Assembly: GCA_902826685.1 (NCBI GenBank) | Contig: CADEFT010000010.1 | Coordinates: forward strand, 1-64,000 | DNA from: an uncultured Acidobacteriota bacterium | GTDB lineage: Bacteria > Acidobacteriota > Terriglobia > Bryobacterales > Bryobacteraceae | DNA: 64,000 bases | Direction: 5' to 3' | Part shown: in pieces, positions 17,587-28,840 of the stretch | Layout: the number at the start of each line of letters is the position of its first letter | Position numbering within the stretch: the first letter of the stretch is position 1 | Notes under the pieces: generated by a model | Databases searched by the model: none | The model's input: the letters and a program-made list of their open reading frames with translations, nothing else | Told to the model about the DNA's origin: nothing | Program-made: the position numbers and the translations under genes

Positions 17587-18135
17587 TTAGTTCTTTCCGA
17601 TCTGATAGACGTAAATCTTGTGCGCGCGCCTGTGCGCGGCCACTTCTTCCACCCGTACCGGCTTCCATCCCTTGATCTCGAAATCGTGCGAGACCACGCG
17701 CGCCCCGGGCTTGAGGTACTTCTCAAGCCGCGGCCGGAGCTTGGCGTTGGATTCGGTGAGCAGGTAAAGGGTCACCACGTCGGCGGAGCTCAAATCGACG
17801 TCGAGCAGGTTGCCGTGGATGACGCTGGCCATGTCCTCCACCTTGCTATCGCGGATGGCGGTTTTGGCCTGATCGACCAGACGGCCGGAGAGTTCTACCC
17901 CCACCGCCTTGGCGCGAAACTTGCGTGCCGCCGTGACCAGGATGCGGCCATCACCGCAACCGAGGTCGAATACCGTCTCACCGGGTTTCAGGGAAGCGGC
18001 ATCGAGCATCCGCTCCACAATGGGCTGGGGCGAAGGGACGAACGGAGCCAGGCTCTTTAGATGATCGGTTTGCGCGGAAAGCGGAACAACCGCGGCGCTC
18101 AATACCAGAGAGAAAACAGGACCTACCTGAAGCAT
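17587..18135 (-). CDS. Exported class I SAM-dependent methyltransferase
   Basis: A 182-residue protein with an N-terminal signal peptide (MLQVGPVFSLVLSAAVVPLS, cleavage expected near SAQ) followed by FVPSPQPIVERML and the AdoMet motif VFDLGCGDGRILVTAARKF, acidic AVGVELS and GNLLDVDLSSADVVTLYLL. The PSPQ plus LGCGDGRI arrangement recalls the FAM173/protein-lysine methyltransferase family. A signal peptide on an AdoMet enzyme is surprising because AdoMet is not expected in the periplasm; the segment may instead be a membrane anchor holding the domain at the inner face. It lies three bases after the secreted protein gene and four bases before the membrane protein gene. Confidence 0.85.
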   Translation of the reverse strand: MLQVGPVFSLVLSAAVVPLSAQTDHLKSLAPFVPSPQPIVERMLDAASLKPGETVFDLGCGDGRILVTAARKFRAKAVGVELSGRLVDQAKTAIRDSKVEDMASVIHGNLLDVDLSSADVVTLYLLTESNAKLRPRLEKYLKPGARVVSHDFEIKGWKPVRVEEVAAHRRAHKIYVYQIGKN

Positions 18136-18138
18136 GTC

Positions 18139-19362
18139 TCAATTCCCGGAGGCGACCGCTCGGGCCTGCTGCCTCCCCTCCCTAGATTTTACGATGCGAT
18201 TCACGATCTCGGTAACCGAGAACCAAAGATCCCGCGGCCGGCTGATCACATACTCCTGCCCTTTGAAGAACTTGACGGCGGTTCCGATGGCGTCCCGCCA
18301 GGGCGTGGCCTGGGGATTGAGAGTGTAATTCAGATAGAAGACCGGAAATTCCGGGTCGCCCACTTCCTTCAGCGTTTCTTGGGAAACGTTGGCTTCGAGC
18401 ATTGCCTTCGGTCCGGCGAAGATGAGCCCGTCCAGGTGTTCCTTGTTCACGCCGGCTTCGGTGCGGATCAATTCTGTCAGAAATTCGGTTTCCCCGCGCT
18501 TCTGGGAGAGCCTTTTCAGATCCACCGTGCCCAGCTTGAGCGACTCAAGCGCTTCCCCCAACTTCGGGAAGTCGATCCGGTCGCCTTCTTCCTGCTTATA
18601 GACAACCCGCTGCTGCTGCAGGTTGAAGGCGATCACGGTGAACCGGTGCAGTCTGGGATCGCGGGAGATCGTTCGCAACATCGACACTAAAGCCGACGTG
18701 TCGTACGGCTGTAAGGTTGCCGATTTCGCGTTCTGGGGGGCGAAGTTGACCAGCAGCTTCACCGCGATCGGCTCTTCCTTGGTGTTGCGCTGCACGGCAG
18801 GCTCTTCCCGGAACTGTTCGGTTTCGGTGGGCCGGGCGGTGCTGGTGGGCACGCCGACTTCGATCTGCTTCTCACGATTGTTTAACTGCGCCTCGGTGTC
18901 CCAGTAGAACGAGCAGACCCGCTCGGCCCGGTCGCGCATCAGCCAGTCCACCTGGTACTTCCCCTCGCCCAGGTCGAAGGCGCCCTGCAGGAACGCCTCG
19001 CCCTTGGCCTCTTCCTCCACCGCCGGGACTTTCCAGCGCTGGACAAAGAACGAGGGCTCGTCCTTGCGGTCGAGCGGGGTCACGCGGAAGATGATCGTCA
19101 AGAGATTTTCATTCCCGGCAAGTTCCTTGAGTGGAACGGTCACTTCATAGCCGGAGTGAAATTTGAGATCGAAGCCGAGCAGAGTTTTGGTGGGGGTAAC
19201 GGTGCAGGGCAGGTCTTTGCGAACCTCCCGCATCTCCATCACCGCCATGTCCGTATTGAACATACGTACATTGGCTCCGGCCCCCATCTGTAGCTGCGCA
19301 TGGGCGAGGCCTGGACCGAGGCTCGCCACTACCGTCCATAGAAAAGCTGTCCCCACGTCCAA
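18139..19362 (-). CDS. Secreted protein of unknown function (possible VWFA-like fold)
   Basis: A 407-residue exported protein; the TTG at 19362 with GGTGAAGGG just before it gives a signal peptide ending near LAHA. The first 170 residues appear beta-rich (FDLKFHSGYEVTVPLKELAG, RVTPLDRKDEPSFFVQRW), and the rest alternates helices and strands (KLLVNFAPQN, LRTISRDPRLHRFTVIAFN, LDGLIFAGPK), reminiscent of the VWFA-related proteins common in Acidobacteria, though no MIDAS motif is evident. No family is claimed. It heads the operon with the exported methyltransferase and the low-complexity membrane protein. A perfect minus-strand TATAAT lies at 19392-19397. Confidence 0.7.
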   Translation of the reverse strand: MDVGTAFLWTVVASLGPGLAHAQLQMGAGANVRMFNTDMAVMEMREVRKDLPCTVTPTKTLLGFDLKFHSGYEVTVPLKELAGNENLLTIIFRVTPLDRKDEPSFFVQRWKVPAVEEEAKGEAFLQGAFDLGEGKYQVDWLMRDRAERVCSFYWDTEAQLNNREKQIEVGVPTSTARPTETEQFREEPAVQRNTKEEPIAVKLLVNFAPQNAKSATLQPYDTSALVSMLRTISRDPRLHRFTVIAFNLQQQRVVYKQEEGDRIDFPKLGEALESLKLGTVDLKRLSQKRGETEFLTELIRTEAGVNKEHLDGLIFAGPKAMLEANVSQETLKEVGDPEFPVFYLNYTLNPQATPWRDAIGTAVKFFKGQEYVISRPRDLWFSVTEIVNRIVKSREGRQQARAVASGN

Positions 19363-19391
19363 CCCTTCACCGGCAACGATCGGCCGGAACC

Positions 19392-19397
19392 ATTATA
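19392..19397 (-). promoter_or_regulatory. Probable -10 box of the 19362-16044 operon
   Basis: Minus-strand TATAAT ends 29 bases before the TTG at 19362, leaving a short leader with a GGTGAAGGG ribosome site. The hexamer at a 17-base spacing is not a good -35. Confidence 0.55.
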
Positions 19398-19492
19398 GAT
19401 CCACACACAGCGGGATTGGGAGTCCCGCGTAAGGGTTATTATCGGTCTGACGCACATTTTCCGGAAAGGTATTTCCGGCACAGTACCCATAC

Positions 19493-20092
19493 ATGAGAGA
19501 AAGCGTATTCGGCGAACGTTACCGTCAAATTTGTGGCGAGGTGGCGGAAGAATTTGACCGGAACCGGGCCTTGCACGGGGCGCGCATCCAATGCCGCGCG
19601 GGCTGTTCCGATTGCTGTCACCAGATTTTCCAGATCACGGAAATCGAAGCCGAGTGGATCCAGGAGGGCGTGCGGCGGATGGAACCGGAGCGGCGCGAAA
19701 CGCTTGTGACTCGCGCCCGGGCCTACCTGCTGGAACGTGCGCGGCTCTCACCGGGCGGCGAGCGGTGGGGCCGCCTGCCGCCGGAGGGAACGCGCCTTGC
19801 CTGCCCGGCACTCGAGGACGGCGCCTGCCAGATCTATGAATACCGGCCGCTCATCTGCCGGAGGTTTGGGATGCCGATCTTCAACCCGGACCGGCCGGAT
19901 CGCCTGATGGCCTGCGAGAAGAACTTCCGCGCCGGGGAGGCGATCGAGGACGGAGCGCTTGTCCAGATCCAAACGGGCATTCATAACCGCTGGAAGCAGG
20001 TGCAACGGGACTACAACGACGCGGGCGGGTTTCGCGATGAGGAGCCGATTTCAGTCGGCCGGGCGTTGGTTGAGGGAGCGGAGAGCCGTTGA
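19493..20092 (+). CDS. YkgJ-family cysteine-cluster protein
   Basis: A 199-residue cytoplasmic protein of the YkgJ/UPF0153 group. Conserved cysteines are visible as RAGCSDCCHQIF (CxxCC), then RLACPALEDGACQIYEYRPLICR and LMACEKNF, the standard layout for a putative Fe-S or zinc cluster. The biochemical role of the family is unknown, though links to metal-dependent maturation have been suggested. It starts with ATG at 19493, divergent from the operon at 19362, and ends 61 bases before the TonB-type gene. Confidence 0.88.
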   Translation: MRESVFGERYRQICGEVAEEFDRNRALHGARIQCRAGCSDCCHQIFQITEIEAEWIQEGVRRMEPERRETLVTRARAYLLERARLSPGGERWGRLPPEGTRLACPALEDGACQIYEYRPLICRRFGMPIFNPDRPDRLMACEKNFRAGEAIEDGALVQIQTGIHNRWKQVQRDYNDAGGFRDEEPISVGRALVEGAESR

Positions 20093-20153
20093 ACGGTCAA
20101 CATCTTTTCACCAAGCGTGATATGATGCAGACCTTTCGTTTGGAGGTAGCGTC

Positions 20154-23100
20154 ATGCCCCGAAAAGGCCCGATTTCGTTGTTTCTCGCGGCCAGCTTGCT
20201 CCTTGCCTCTCGGCCGCTCTTCAGTCAATCCGTCAGTGGCACGATCACCGGCTACGTGTACGACAGCACCGATGCCGTGGTTTCCGATGCCAATGTCACG
20301 GTCGCCAATACCGCCACCGGCACCGCCACCGCGCGCGTCACCGACGCGACGGGACGGTTCGTGGTGACCAACCTTCAGCCCGGCACCTACCGGGTGAGAA
20401 TCGAAGCCGCCGGCTTCCGCGGATTCATTCAGGAAAATATTGTGCTGCGGGTGGACTCGACGATCCGCGTGGATGCGCGCCTGGAGCTGGGCGGCGTCAC
20501 CGAAGCGGTAACGGTGAGCGGCGCGCCACCGATTCTCAAGACGGAGAAGACCGACGTTGGCCAGTACATTCCCGAACAGCAACTGCGGGATCTGCCGACG
20601 TTCGGACGCAACCTCAGCAAGCTGTACAACACGATTCCCGGCGTGATTCAGAATTCGTTTCAGATCGGCGCCGGGGAGAATCCGTCGGAGTTCAACGGAA
20701 CCGTTGTCCACGGCCAGTTTTTCGGCAACAGCGAATATGAAATCGACGGTGTGACCAACACGGCCTGCTGCTTCAGCGGATTTCAGGTGATTGTGCCGAA
20801 CCAGGATTCGGTGCAGGAAATGAAGGTGACCACGGCGGCCTACGATCCGGAGTTCGGCGCCTCGGCGGGCATGGTGGCGCAGTATGTGACACGCTCCGGC
20901 ACGAACAATTTTCATGGCTCGCTGTTTGAGTTCAATCGCAACCGGGTGACTTTCGCCGCCGATCCTTTCACCGAGAAACTGCCCAATACGGGCAAGGAGG
21001 GCAAAGGCTTCGGACCGTCGCCGTTCAACTGGAACCAGTTTGGCGGGAGCCTGGGCGGGCCGGTGCGGCGCAACAAGATGTTCGCGTTCGGCGACTTTCA
21101 GGGTACGCGGGCGCGGCAGGGCGGGCAGCGCACGGCGACGGTGCCAAACGATGCGTTCCGCAGTGGCGATTTCAGCGCGCTGACGGCGAATCCGGTCTTC
21201 GATCCGCAAACGGGCGACGCGTCGGGCGCGGGGCGCACGCAGTTTCCAGGTAACCGGATTCCCACCAGCCGGTTCAGCCCGGTGGCGCGAAATCTGCTTG
21301 GCATTCTTCCGCGCGCCAATCTGAATCAGGCCACCGACGTGAACTACGTCGGCGGCGGCACGGTGCTGCAGGACACCAACCAGTGGGACGCGCGATTCGA
21401 CTACAACATCAGCGACAAGGATAAGCTGTTCGTTCGCTATACCTACTTCGGTTCCTACCTCGACAATCCGCCGGTCTTCGGAAAGGAAGCGGGCGGCCTG
21501 GCGGTGGGCAGCCTCAGTCCGCAGACGGGCGATTACCGCAGCCAGCAGGCGGCGGTGAATTACACGCGGACTCTCTCGCCAAATCTGTTGACGGAGCTGC
21601 GCGCGGGTCTGATCCGCTTCCGGTTGACCGGGTATCAATCGGACGCCGGGCTCAAGACGAACGACAAAGTGGGCATTCCCGGAATCAACTCGGAAGACAT
21701 CCTGACGCAGGGTCTGGCGGGCATTAACGTGCAGGGTCCGGTGGGCGCGTGGTTCATGGGAATTCTGAGCGGCGTGGGGATACCGAGACTCGACCGCACC
21801 ACCGGCCTGCAACTGGTGAACAACTGGACCAATATCCGCGGCAGCCATCAGTTCCGCTGGGGAACGGATATCCGGCGCAACCGGTTCGAGTTCATCGCCG
21901 TGAACGCGAGCACGCGCGGCAACTTCCAGTTCGCGCCGGCGGTGACGGGCGCCAACGAAGCGGGAGGATCGGGCCTGGGGATGGCGACCTTTCTGCTGGG
22001 TTCGCCTTCCGCCTTCGACCGCGCGCTGTTGACCGGCTACACGTCCGAGCGCATGTGGCGCGGAGCCCTCTATTGGCAGGACATCTGGCGCGTCACGCCG
22101 AAACTCACGCTGAACTACGGCGTGCGCTACGACTACATCGGACCCGATACGGCGGCGCGGCCCGGCGGTATCGTCAATTTCGACCTCAACTCGGGCGATC
22201 TGCTGCTGGCGGGTTTGGGGGATGTATCGCGCACGGCCAATGTGAAAAGCGATTGGAACAACATCGCGCCGCGTTTGGGATTGGCGTACAAGCTGACGGC
22301 GAAGACGGTGATTCGGGCCGGGTTCGGGCGCAGCTACTTCATTTCCAACTACGGCGGCGGATTCTACTTCCTGGCGTCCACTTTCCCGATCGCCACCCAG
22401 CAGACGATTTCGCAGGCCAACATCCGGTCGGCGATTTTTCCCATCGAGCAGGGCCCTCCGGCCGGCGCGCTGCCCGAGTTTCCCGCTTCGGGCCGGTTGA
22501 AGGCGCCGCGCGGGCAGTTGCTAAAGCATCGTCCCTACGAGAACCAGAGCGAGTATGTCGACTCGTGGAACTTCAGCATTGAGCGGCAATTGTCGCAGGA
22601 CCTGCGGATCTCGGTGGCCTATGTCGGCAACGTCGGCCGGCAGTTGTGGCGGACGTTGAACGTGAACGCGGCGCAGCCGGGTGTGGGAGCGCTTCTGCCG
22701 CGGCGGCCTTACTTCAACCTGTTCGGCCTCGATACGACGATTCAGAACGGATGCAATTGCGAAAACTCGTCTTATCAGGGATTGGAATGGGTGGTGGAGA
22801 AGCGCATGTCGAAAGGCTATTCGATCAATTCCGCTTTTACGTGGTCGAAGGCGATCGACGCGCGCGACGCGCCGAACCCGGCGTTCCGGCAAAGCGGGCG
22901 CGGACTGTCGCAATACGATCGCGCGGTGAACTGGGTGGTATCGCATTCCTGGGAACTGCCCTACGGTCCGGGGTTGAAGTGGGGTTCGTCGGCCACCGGC
23001 GTGCGCAAGCACGCCCTGGGAGGATGGAAGTTCCACGGCATCACGACCGCGCAGACGGGGTTCCCGTTCACGCCCGTGCTGAGCAACAACGCCACGTTGA

Positions 23101-23486
23101 ACGGCGATTTCGCACAGCGGCCGGATATCACCGGCGATTTCTCGGTTCCCGTGCAGACGCGCGCGGGCTGGTATAACCCCCGCGGGTTCTCCATTCCGCA
23201 ATGCTGCCGCCTCGGCAACGCGGGCACCAACATCATCCGCGGGCCAAGGCTTGTGACAATGGATTGGGCGTTCGGTAAAGATTTTCGAATTCGCGAAACC
23301 AAGAATCTGGAATTCCGATGGGAGAACTTCAACTTCCTCAATCACGCCAATCTGGCGCTGCCGGTGAATCAGGTGGACAGCCCGATCGCCGGGCGGATTC
23401 TGGGGCTGGCCGGATCGCAGACCTTCGGCGGGGCCGGTGTCGTGCCGATGCGGCGCATGCAGTTCGGATTGCGGTTTACCTTCTGA
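20154..23486 (+). CDS. Oar-like TonB-dependent outer-membrane protein
   Basis: An 1110-residue outer-membrane protein. The ATG at 20154 follows the strong ribosome site TGGAGGTAGCG, and a possible -10 (TATGAT) lies at about 20121. A signal peptide (FLAASLLLASRPLFS) leads into a carboxypeptidase-regulatory domain (GTITGYVYDSTDAVVSDANV, then GTYRVRIEAAGFRGF), a plug-like region (LRDLPTFGRNLSKLYNTIPG) and a long beta barrel with a final strand MRRMQFGLRFTF ending in Phe, as required for Bam-mediated assembly. Such proteins are greatly expanded in Solibacter-like genomes and are presumed to import or bind large polymers. The ligand is unknown. A TPR gene follows directly. Confidence 0.93.
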   Translation: MPRKGPISLFLAASLLLASRPLFSQSVSGTITGYVYDSTDAVVSDANVTVANTATGTATARVTDATGRFVVTNLQPGTYRVRIEAAGFRGFIQENIVLRVDSTIRVDARLELGGVTEAVTVSGAPPILKTEKTDVGQYIPEQQLRDLPTFGRNLSKLYNTIPGVIQNSFQIGAGENPSEFNGTVVHGQFFGNSEYEIDGVTNTACCFSGFQVIVPNQDSVQEMKVTTAAYDPEFGASAGMVAQYVTRSGTNNFHGSLFEFNRNRVTFAADPFTEKLPNTGKEGKGFGPSPFNWNQFGGSLGGPVRRNKMFAFGDFQGTRARQGGQRTATVPNDAFRSGDFSALTANPVFDPQTGDASGAGRTQFPGNRIPTSRFSPVARNLLGILPRANLNQATDVNYVGGGTVLQDTNQWDARFDYNISDKDKLFVRYTYFGSYLDNPPVFGKEAGGLAVGSLSPQTGDYRSQQAAVNYTRTLSPNLLTELRAGLIRFRLTGYQSDAGLKTNDKVGIPGINSEDILTQGLAGINVQGPVGAWFMGILSGVGIPRLDRTTGLQLVNNWTNIRGSHQFRWGTDIRRNRFEFIAVNASTRGNFQFAPAVTGANEAGGSGLGMATFLLGSPSAFDRALLTGYTSERMWRGALYWQDIWRVTPKLTLNYGVRYDYIGPDTAARPGGIVNFDLNSGDLLLAGLGDVSRTANVKSDWNNIAPRLGLAYKLTAKTVIRAGFGRSYFISNYGGGFYFLASTFPIATQQTISQANIRSAIFPIEQGPPAGALPEFPASGRLKAPRGQLLKHRPYENQSEYVDSWNFSIERQLSQDLRISVAYVGNVGRQLWRTLNVNAAQPGVGALLPRRPYFNLFGLDTTIQNGCNCENSSYQGLEWVVEKRMSKGYSINSAFTWSKAIDARDAPNPAFRQSGRGLSQYDRAVNWVVSHSWELPYGPGLKWGSSATGVRKHALGGWKFHGITTAQTGFPFTPVLSNNATLNGDFAQRPDITGDFSVPVQTRAGWYNPRGFSIPQCCRLGNAGTNIIRGPRLVTMDWAFGKDFRIRETKNLEFRWENFNFLNHANLALPVNQVDSPIAGRILGLAGSQTFGGAGVVPMRRMQFGLRFTF

Positions 23487-23515
23487 GCGCGGTTCTGGCT
23501 TCCGGCCAGAACACC

Positions 23516-24622
23516 GTGGCGGAACATTACAAGCGGGCGCAGGAAGCGCTGGCCGTCAAGGACTATCCCGCGGCGGCCGCGCACTTTGAAGCGCTGCTGC
23601 GGTTGAATCCCAAGATGGCCGAAGGGCACGCCAACCTGGGAACCGTCTACTATGCGCAGGGGCTCTATGCCAAGGCGAGCGCCGAGTTTCGCCGGGCGCT
23701 GGAACTGCGCCCCGGCATGCGCGGCGTGGAGCCGTTTCTTGGTATGAGCGAAGCCCGCTCTGGCCGGGCCCGAGAAGCGCTGCCGCTGCTCGAGAAAGGA
23801 TTCGAGAATCCCCTTAGCGGGGAATGGAAGCTAGAAGCCGGCCTGCTGCTGGTGGATGCGTATCAGCGCGTGGACGATCGCGCCAAACTGCACCAGATGG
23901 TCTCAACGCTGGAGCGTGCGTATCCGGAAAATGCGGAGGTGCTCTATCTGGCGTATCGCGTGCAGGCGGCCGGAGCGGCGCGTTCGGTGGCGGCGCTGGT
24001 GAAGGCCGCCCCGGATTCGGCGCGGCTGCATCAGATTGCCGGTGAGATGCTTGAGACCGAAGGCGATTTTCCGGCCGCGGTGGCGGAGTATCGCAAGGCG
24101 CTCGAAAAGGAACCGAAGCTGCCAGGGGGACGCCGCGCGTTGGGCGTGGCGCTGATGAACCAGTCGTCGGATGAAGCGGGGAGGCGGGAAGCCGAGCGAT
24201 ATTTTCGCCTGGAACTGGAAGGCAATCCAAGCGACGCCGCGGCTGAGTATCAACTGGGCGAATTGTTGTGGCTTGGCGGCAATCCTGGCGAAGCTCTTGA
24301 GCATTTCGACCAGGCGTTGAAGCTGCAGGGGAATTTTCCGGATGCGCTGATCGCGGCGGGCAAGGCGCACACGGCGCTTGGCCGGCCTGCCAAGGCGGTG
24401 GCGTTGCTTGAGAAGGCCGCGACTCTCGATCCGCAGAACGACGTGGCGCGATACCGGTTGGCGCAAGCGCTGCGCGGGATGGGAAACAGGGAGCGGGCGG
24501 AGCGCGAATTTGCCGAGTTCCGGCGGCTGCGGGCGGCTCAGGAGTCCTTACGTGCGATGTACCGGCAGATTCAGCAGAACCGGATTACGGCGCAGACCGT
24601 AGAGGAACCAGAGTTGAAGTGA
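23516..24622 (+). CDS. Tetratricopeptide-repeat protein (start uncertain)
   Basis: A TPR protein of about 368 residues: AEHYKRAQEALAVKDYPAAA, HANLGTVYYAQGLYAKASAE, FPAAVAEYRKALEKEPKLPG and AEYQLGELLWLGGNPGEALE are typical 34-residue repeats, with SAC-like spacing to the C-terminus. The frame stays open upstream and encodes a signal-peptide-like stretch (RIAVYLLSAVLASGQ) that overlaps the end of the TonB-type gene, but it contains no ATG, GTG or TTG until 23318, deep inside that gene. The GTG at 23516 is the first standard start outside the overlap, but it would leave a cytoplasmic protein. An ATT or CTG start with an intact signal is an alternative. Its tail overlaps the convergent PEP-CTERM gene by 38 bases. 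Confidence 0.82.
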   Translation: MAEHYKRAQEALAVKDYPAAAAHFEALLRLNPKMAEGHANLGTVYYAQGLYAKASAEFRRALELRPGMRGVEPFLGMSEARSGRAREALPLLEKGFENPLSGEWKLEAGLLLVDAYQRVDDRAKLHQMVSTLERAYPENAEVLYLAYRVQAAGAARSVAALVKAAPDSARLHQIAGEMLETEGDFPAAVAEYRKALEKEPKLPGGRRALGVALMNQSSDEAGRREAERYFRLELEGNPSDAAAEYQLGELLWLGGNPGEALEHFDQALKLQGNFPDALIAAGKAHTALGRPAKAVALLEKAATLDPQNDVARYRLAQALRGMGNRERAEREFAEFRRLRAAQESLRAMYRQIQQNRITAQTVEEPELK

Positions 24623-25166
24623 CGGACTTCGCCCGGCGCTGAACAAGACAGGCCAAGCCACAACCGGCGGCCGCCAGCAACAGGACGGTCCCTGGCTCCG
24701 GCACCTCGCGCACCGTCAGAGTACCGGTCGAGTTGAATCCGGGAAGACCGTGGGTCGTTCCCAAAGTGTCGAAAGCCCCGGCCGGAAACCAGAATCCGTA
24801 TCCATAGTGGTTGTGATTGAACTGTATGATGTCGGCGGGCGGAAAGAGCGGGTCGCCGGGCAGGATCCGTTGGAAAACGATCGCAACCTGGGTGGCGCTG
24901 GGGCATCCGGCGCAGCTTACTGTTTGTTGTGACGCTATTGGGAGAAACGGTATGGTTGGGACGTTCGAAGGCCGCAGGTACGGGCCGATGAATCCCGGCC
25001 AGGTCAGCACGAACGAGAGTGGCGTGGCGCCCAGGGTGGGTGGGCGTATGTCCGATGGATTCGCTTGAAAAGAGTATTCGATAGTGGAAGCCCGGCCCGG
25101 ACCGCCGAGTAAGTGAACTAATAGCGGCAGGAAAGACAAGGGAAAGAGCAGGTTCTTCGGTCTCAT
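24585..25166 (-). CDS. PEP-CTERM secreted protein
   Basis: A 193-residue exported protein with signal peptide (LLFPLSFLPLLVHLLGG), a beta-rich middle, and a C-terminal PEP-CTERM sorting signal: VPEPGTVLLLAAAGCGLACL followed by the basic QRRAKS. Exosortase would cleave after the PEP motif; no exosortase gene is in the window. After the basic cluster come 13 more residues, longer than usual for this signal. The 174 bases between this start and the DUF1501 gene (25167-25340) hold nothing recognised. Its 3' end overlaps the convergent TPR gene. Confidence 0.85.
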   Translation of the reverse strand: MRPKNLLFPLSFLPLLVHLLGGPGRASTIEYSFQANPSDIRPPTLGATPLSFVLTWPGFIGPYLRPSNVPTIPFLPIASQQTVSCAGCPSATQVAIVFQRILPGDPLFPPADIIQFNHNHYGYGFWFPAGAFDTLGTTHGLPGFNSTGTLTVREVPEPGTVLLLAAAGCGLACLVQRRAKSVTSTLVPLRSAP

Positions 25167-25340
25167 AGCTGCGACCGGTGCAGTTCTGGCGCCAAAATGC
25201 CCGCTCCGGGGTTCCAGGTGTTCGACGGGAGCCCATCGAATCGCGATCCTTGGCCGCCAGGTTCAAGCCTTGCGTTTGGCCGCCGCACGCAATGCCAAGT
25301 GCGAAGCCGGCCGGAAAGCAAACTCCCGGATCGGGGCCGC

Positions 25341-26747
25341 TTAGACGATCTGTTTGATGACCGCGCCTTCCACTTCCGTCAGGCGTTCGCGGCGGCCCTG
25401 ATGCATGAAGCTGAGGGCGTGCTGGTTCAGTCCAAGCTGGTGCAGAACGGTGGTGTGAATGTCGCGGAAATGGCAGGGATTCTCGATGGCGCGCAGCCCG
25501 ATGGCATCGGTGGCGCCGATGATCTGGCCGCCCTTGATGCCGCCGCCCGCCAGCCACATCGTGAAACCGAGGTTGTGGTGATCGCGGCCTTTCCCGCCCT
25601 GCGCTTCCGGCGACCGGCCGAACTCACCGCCCCAGATCACCAGCGTGGAATCGAGCATCCCGCGGCGCTTCAAATCGGTAAGCAGGGCGGCCACCGGCCG
25701 ATCGGTCTGGGCCGCCATGCGCAGGTGATTTTCTTCGATGTCCTCATGCGCATCCCATTGCATGTTGCCGGGGCCGCCGCCCGAGACCACGCACGTGAAC
25801 CGCACACCCTTTTCGACCATGCGGCGCGCCAGCAGGCAGCGGCGTCCGTAATCGTCGGTGGGTTGTTGACCGATCCCATAGAGGTCGCGCGTCTCCTGCG
25901 TCTCCTTGCCGAGATCGAATACTTCCGGCGCTTCGGTCTGCATTTTGAAAGCGAGATCGTAGGCGTTCATGCGCGCGGCGAATTCAGGATCTTCGGCGTG
26001 AGGCCCCGCCTGGTTCAACTGGCGGATCAGGTCGACGGTGCGTTTGCGCGTGGCGTTGTCCACGTGGTCTGGCAGGTCGAGGTTGAGAATCGGCTTGGCG
26101 CCCGGCCGCAGCATGGTGGGCTGATAAACCGCGGGCAGAAACCCTTGAGTGTACATGGGCTGGCCGGCCTCGAGCGCGCCCTTGGGATCGGGGATCACGA
26201 CGTAGGCGGGCAGGGAATCGCTTTCGCTGCCGAGACCGTAGATGACCCAGGAACCCATGCTGGGGAACCCGGGGATGATACGGCCGGTCATCATCTGATA
26301 TTGGGCGGCCGAGTGTACCACCATGTCGCCATGGCAGGAGCGGATGACGGCGAGGTCGTCTACGTGCTTGGCGGTGTGAGGCAGCAGGTCGGAAACGTCG
26401 ATGCCCGCCTTGCCGTATTTCTGAAACGTGCGTTTGGTCCCCAGAAGCTTGGCTTCATTCGATACGAATTGATACTTGGCTTCGCCGAATTCGGCGGGCC
26501 GCTTCTGGCCGTTCAGTTCGTTGAGCAGCGGCTTGGGGTCGAAGGTTTCGATATGGCTGGGGCCGCCCGCCATGAACAGGAAGATGACGGATTTCGCCCT
26601 GGCGGCGGCGTGCGGTGGCTTGGGGGCCAGCGGATTGGTGGTGGCGCCCTGAAGCGACAGAGCCGAGTAGGCGAGGGCGCCGAAGCCGCAAAAGGCATCG
26701 GTGAGAAACTCACGCCGGTTTCGTGTGTAGCGGATGTGCTGGGGCAT
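25341..26747 (-). CDS. DUF1501 (sulfatase-like) Tat-exported protein
   Basis: A 468-residue DUF1501 protein, related to the alkaline phosphatase/sulfatase superfamily. The N-terminus carries a twin-arginine signal (TRNRREFLTDAFCGFGALAY). Family sequences are VIFLFMAGGPSHIETFDPKP, then CHGDMVVHSAAQYQMMTGR, FTCVVSGGGPGNMQWDAHED and LVIWGGEFGRSPEAQGGKGR. The gene starts immediately after the DUF1549/DUF1553 gene and forms the standard pair seen in Planctomycetes, Verrucomicrobia and Acidobacteria, where the pairs are suspected to act on sulfated or other complex polysaccharides. The actual reaction is unproven. Confidence 0.93.
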   Translation of the reverse strand: MPQHIRYTRNRREFLTDAFCGFGALAYSALSLQGATTNPLAPKPPHAAARAKSVIFLFMAGGPSHIETFDPKPLLNELNGQKRPAEFGEAKYQFVSNEAKLLGTKRTFQKYGKAGIDVSDLLPHTAKHVDDLAVIRSCHGDMVVHSAAQYQMMTGRIIPGFPSMGSWVIYGLGSESDSLPAYVVIPDPKGALEAGQPMYTQGFLPAVYQPTMLRPGAKPILNLDLPDHVDNATRKRTVDLIRQLNQAGPHAEDPEFAARMNAYDLAFKMQTEAPEVFDLGKETQETRDLYGIGQQPTDDYGRRCLLARRMVEKGVRFTCVVSGGGPGNMQWDAHEDIEENHLRMAAQTDRPVAALLTDLKRRGMLDSTLVIWGGEFGRSPEAQGGKGRDHHNLGFTMWLAGGGIKGGQIIGATDAIGLRAIENPCHFRDIHTTVLHQLGLNQHALSFMHQGRRERLTEVEGAVIKQIV

Positions 26748-26748
26748 A

Positions 26749-28722
<1,974 letters not shown>

Positions 28723-28754
28723 GCCGCGAACTCCTTACGAGCCGTGTTTTTTAC

Positions 28755-28760
28755 ATTATA
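28755..28760 (-). promoter_or_regulatory. Probable -10 box of the DUF1549-DUF1501 operon
   Basis: Minus-strand TATAAT ends 32 bases before the ATG at 28722, with AAGGAG at 28731-28736 in the leader. No clear -35 is seen. Confidence 0.55.
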
Positions 28761-28840
28761 TTGCAGCGGGCCGCATGGGCATTGGATGGATCGGGCGGCC
28801 GTGGTAGCATCCTCCCTACCAGTTCGCACGAGGACCAACC

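Noticed and set aside
20097..21848. Minus-strand 583-residue open frame inside the TonB-type gene
   Set aside because: It overlaps a clear outer-membrane gene on the opposite strand and shows only low-complexity Arg/His-rich sequence.
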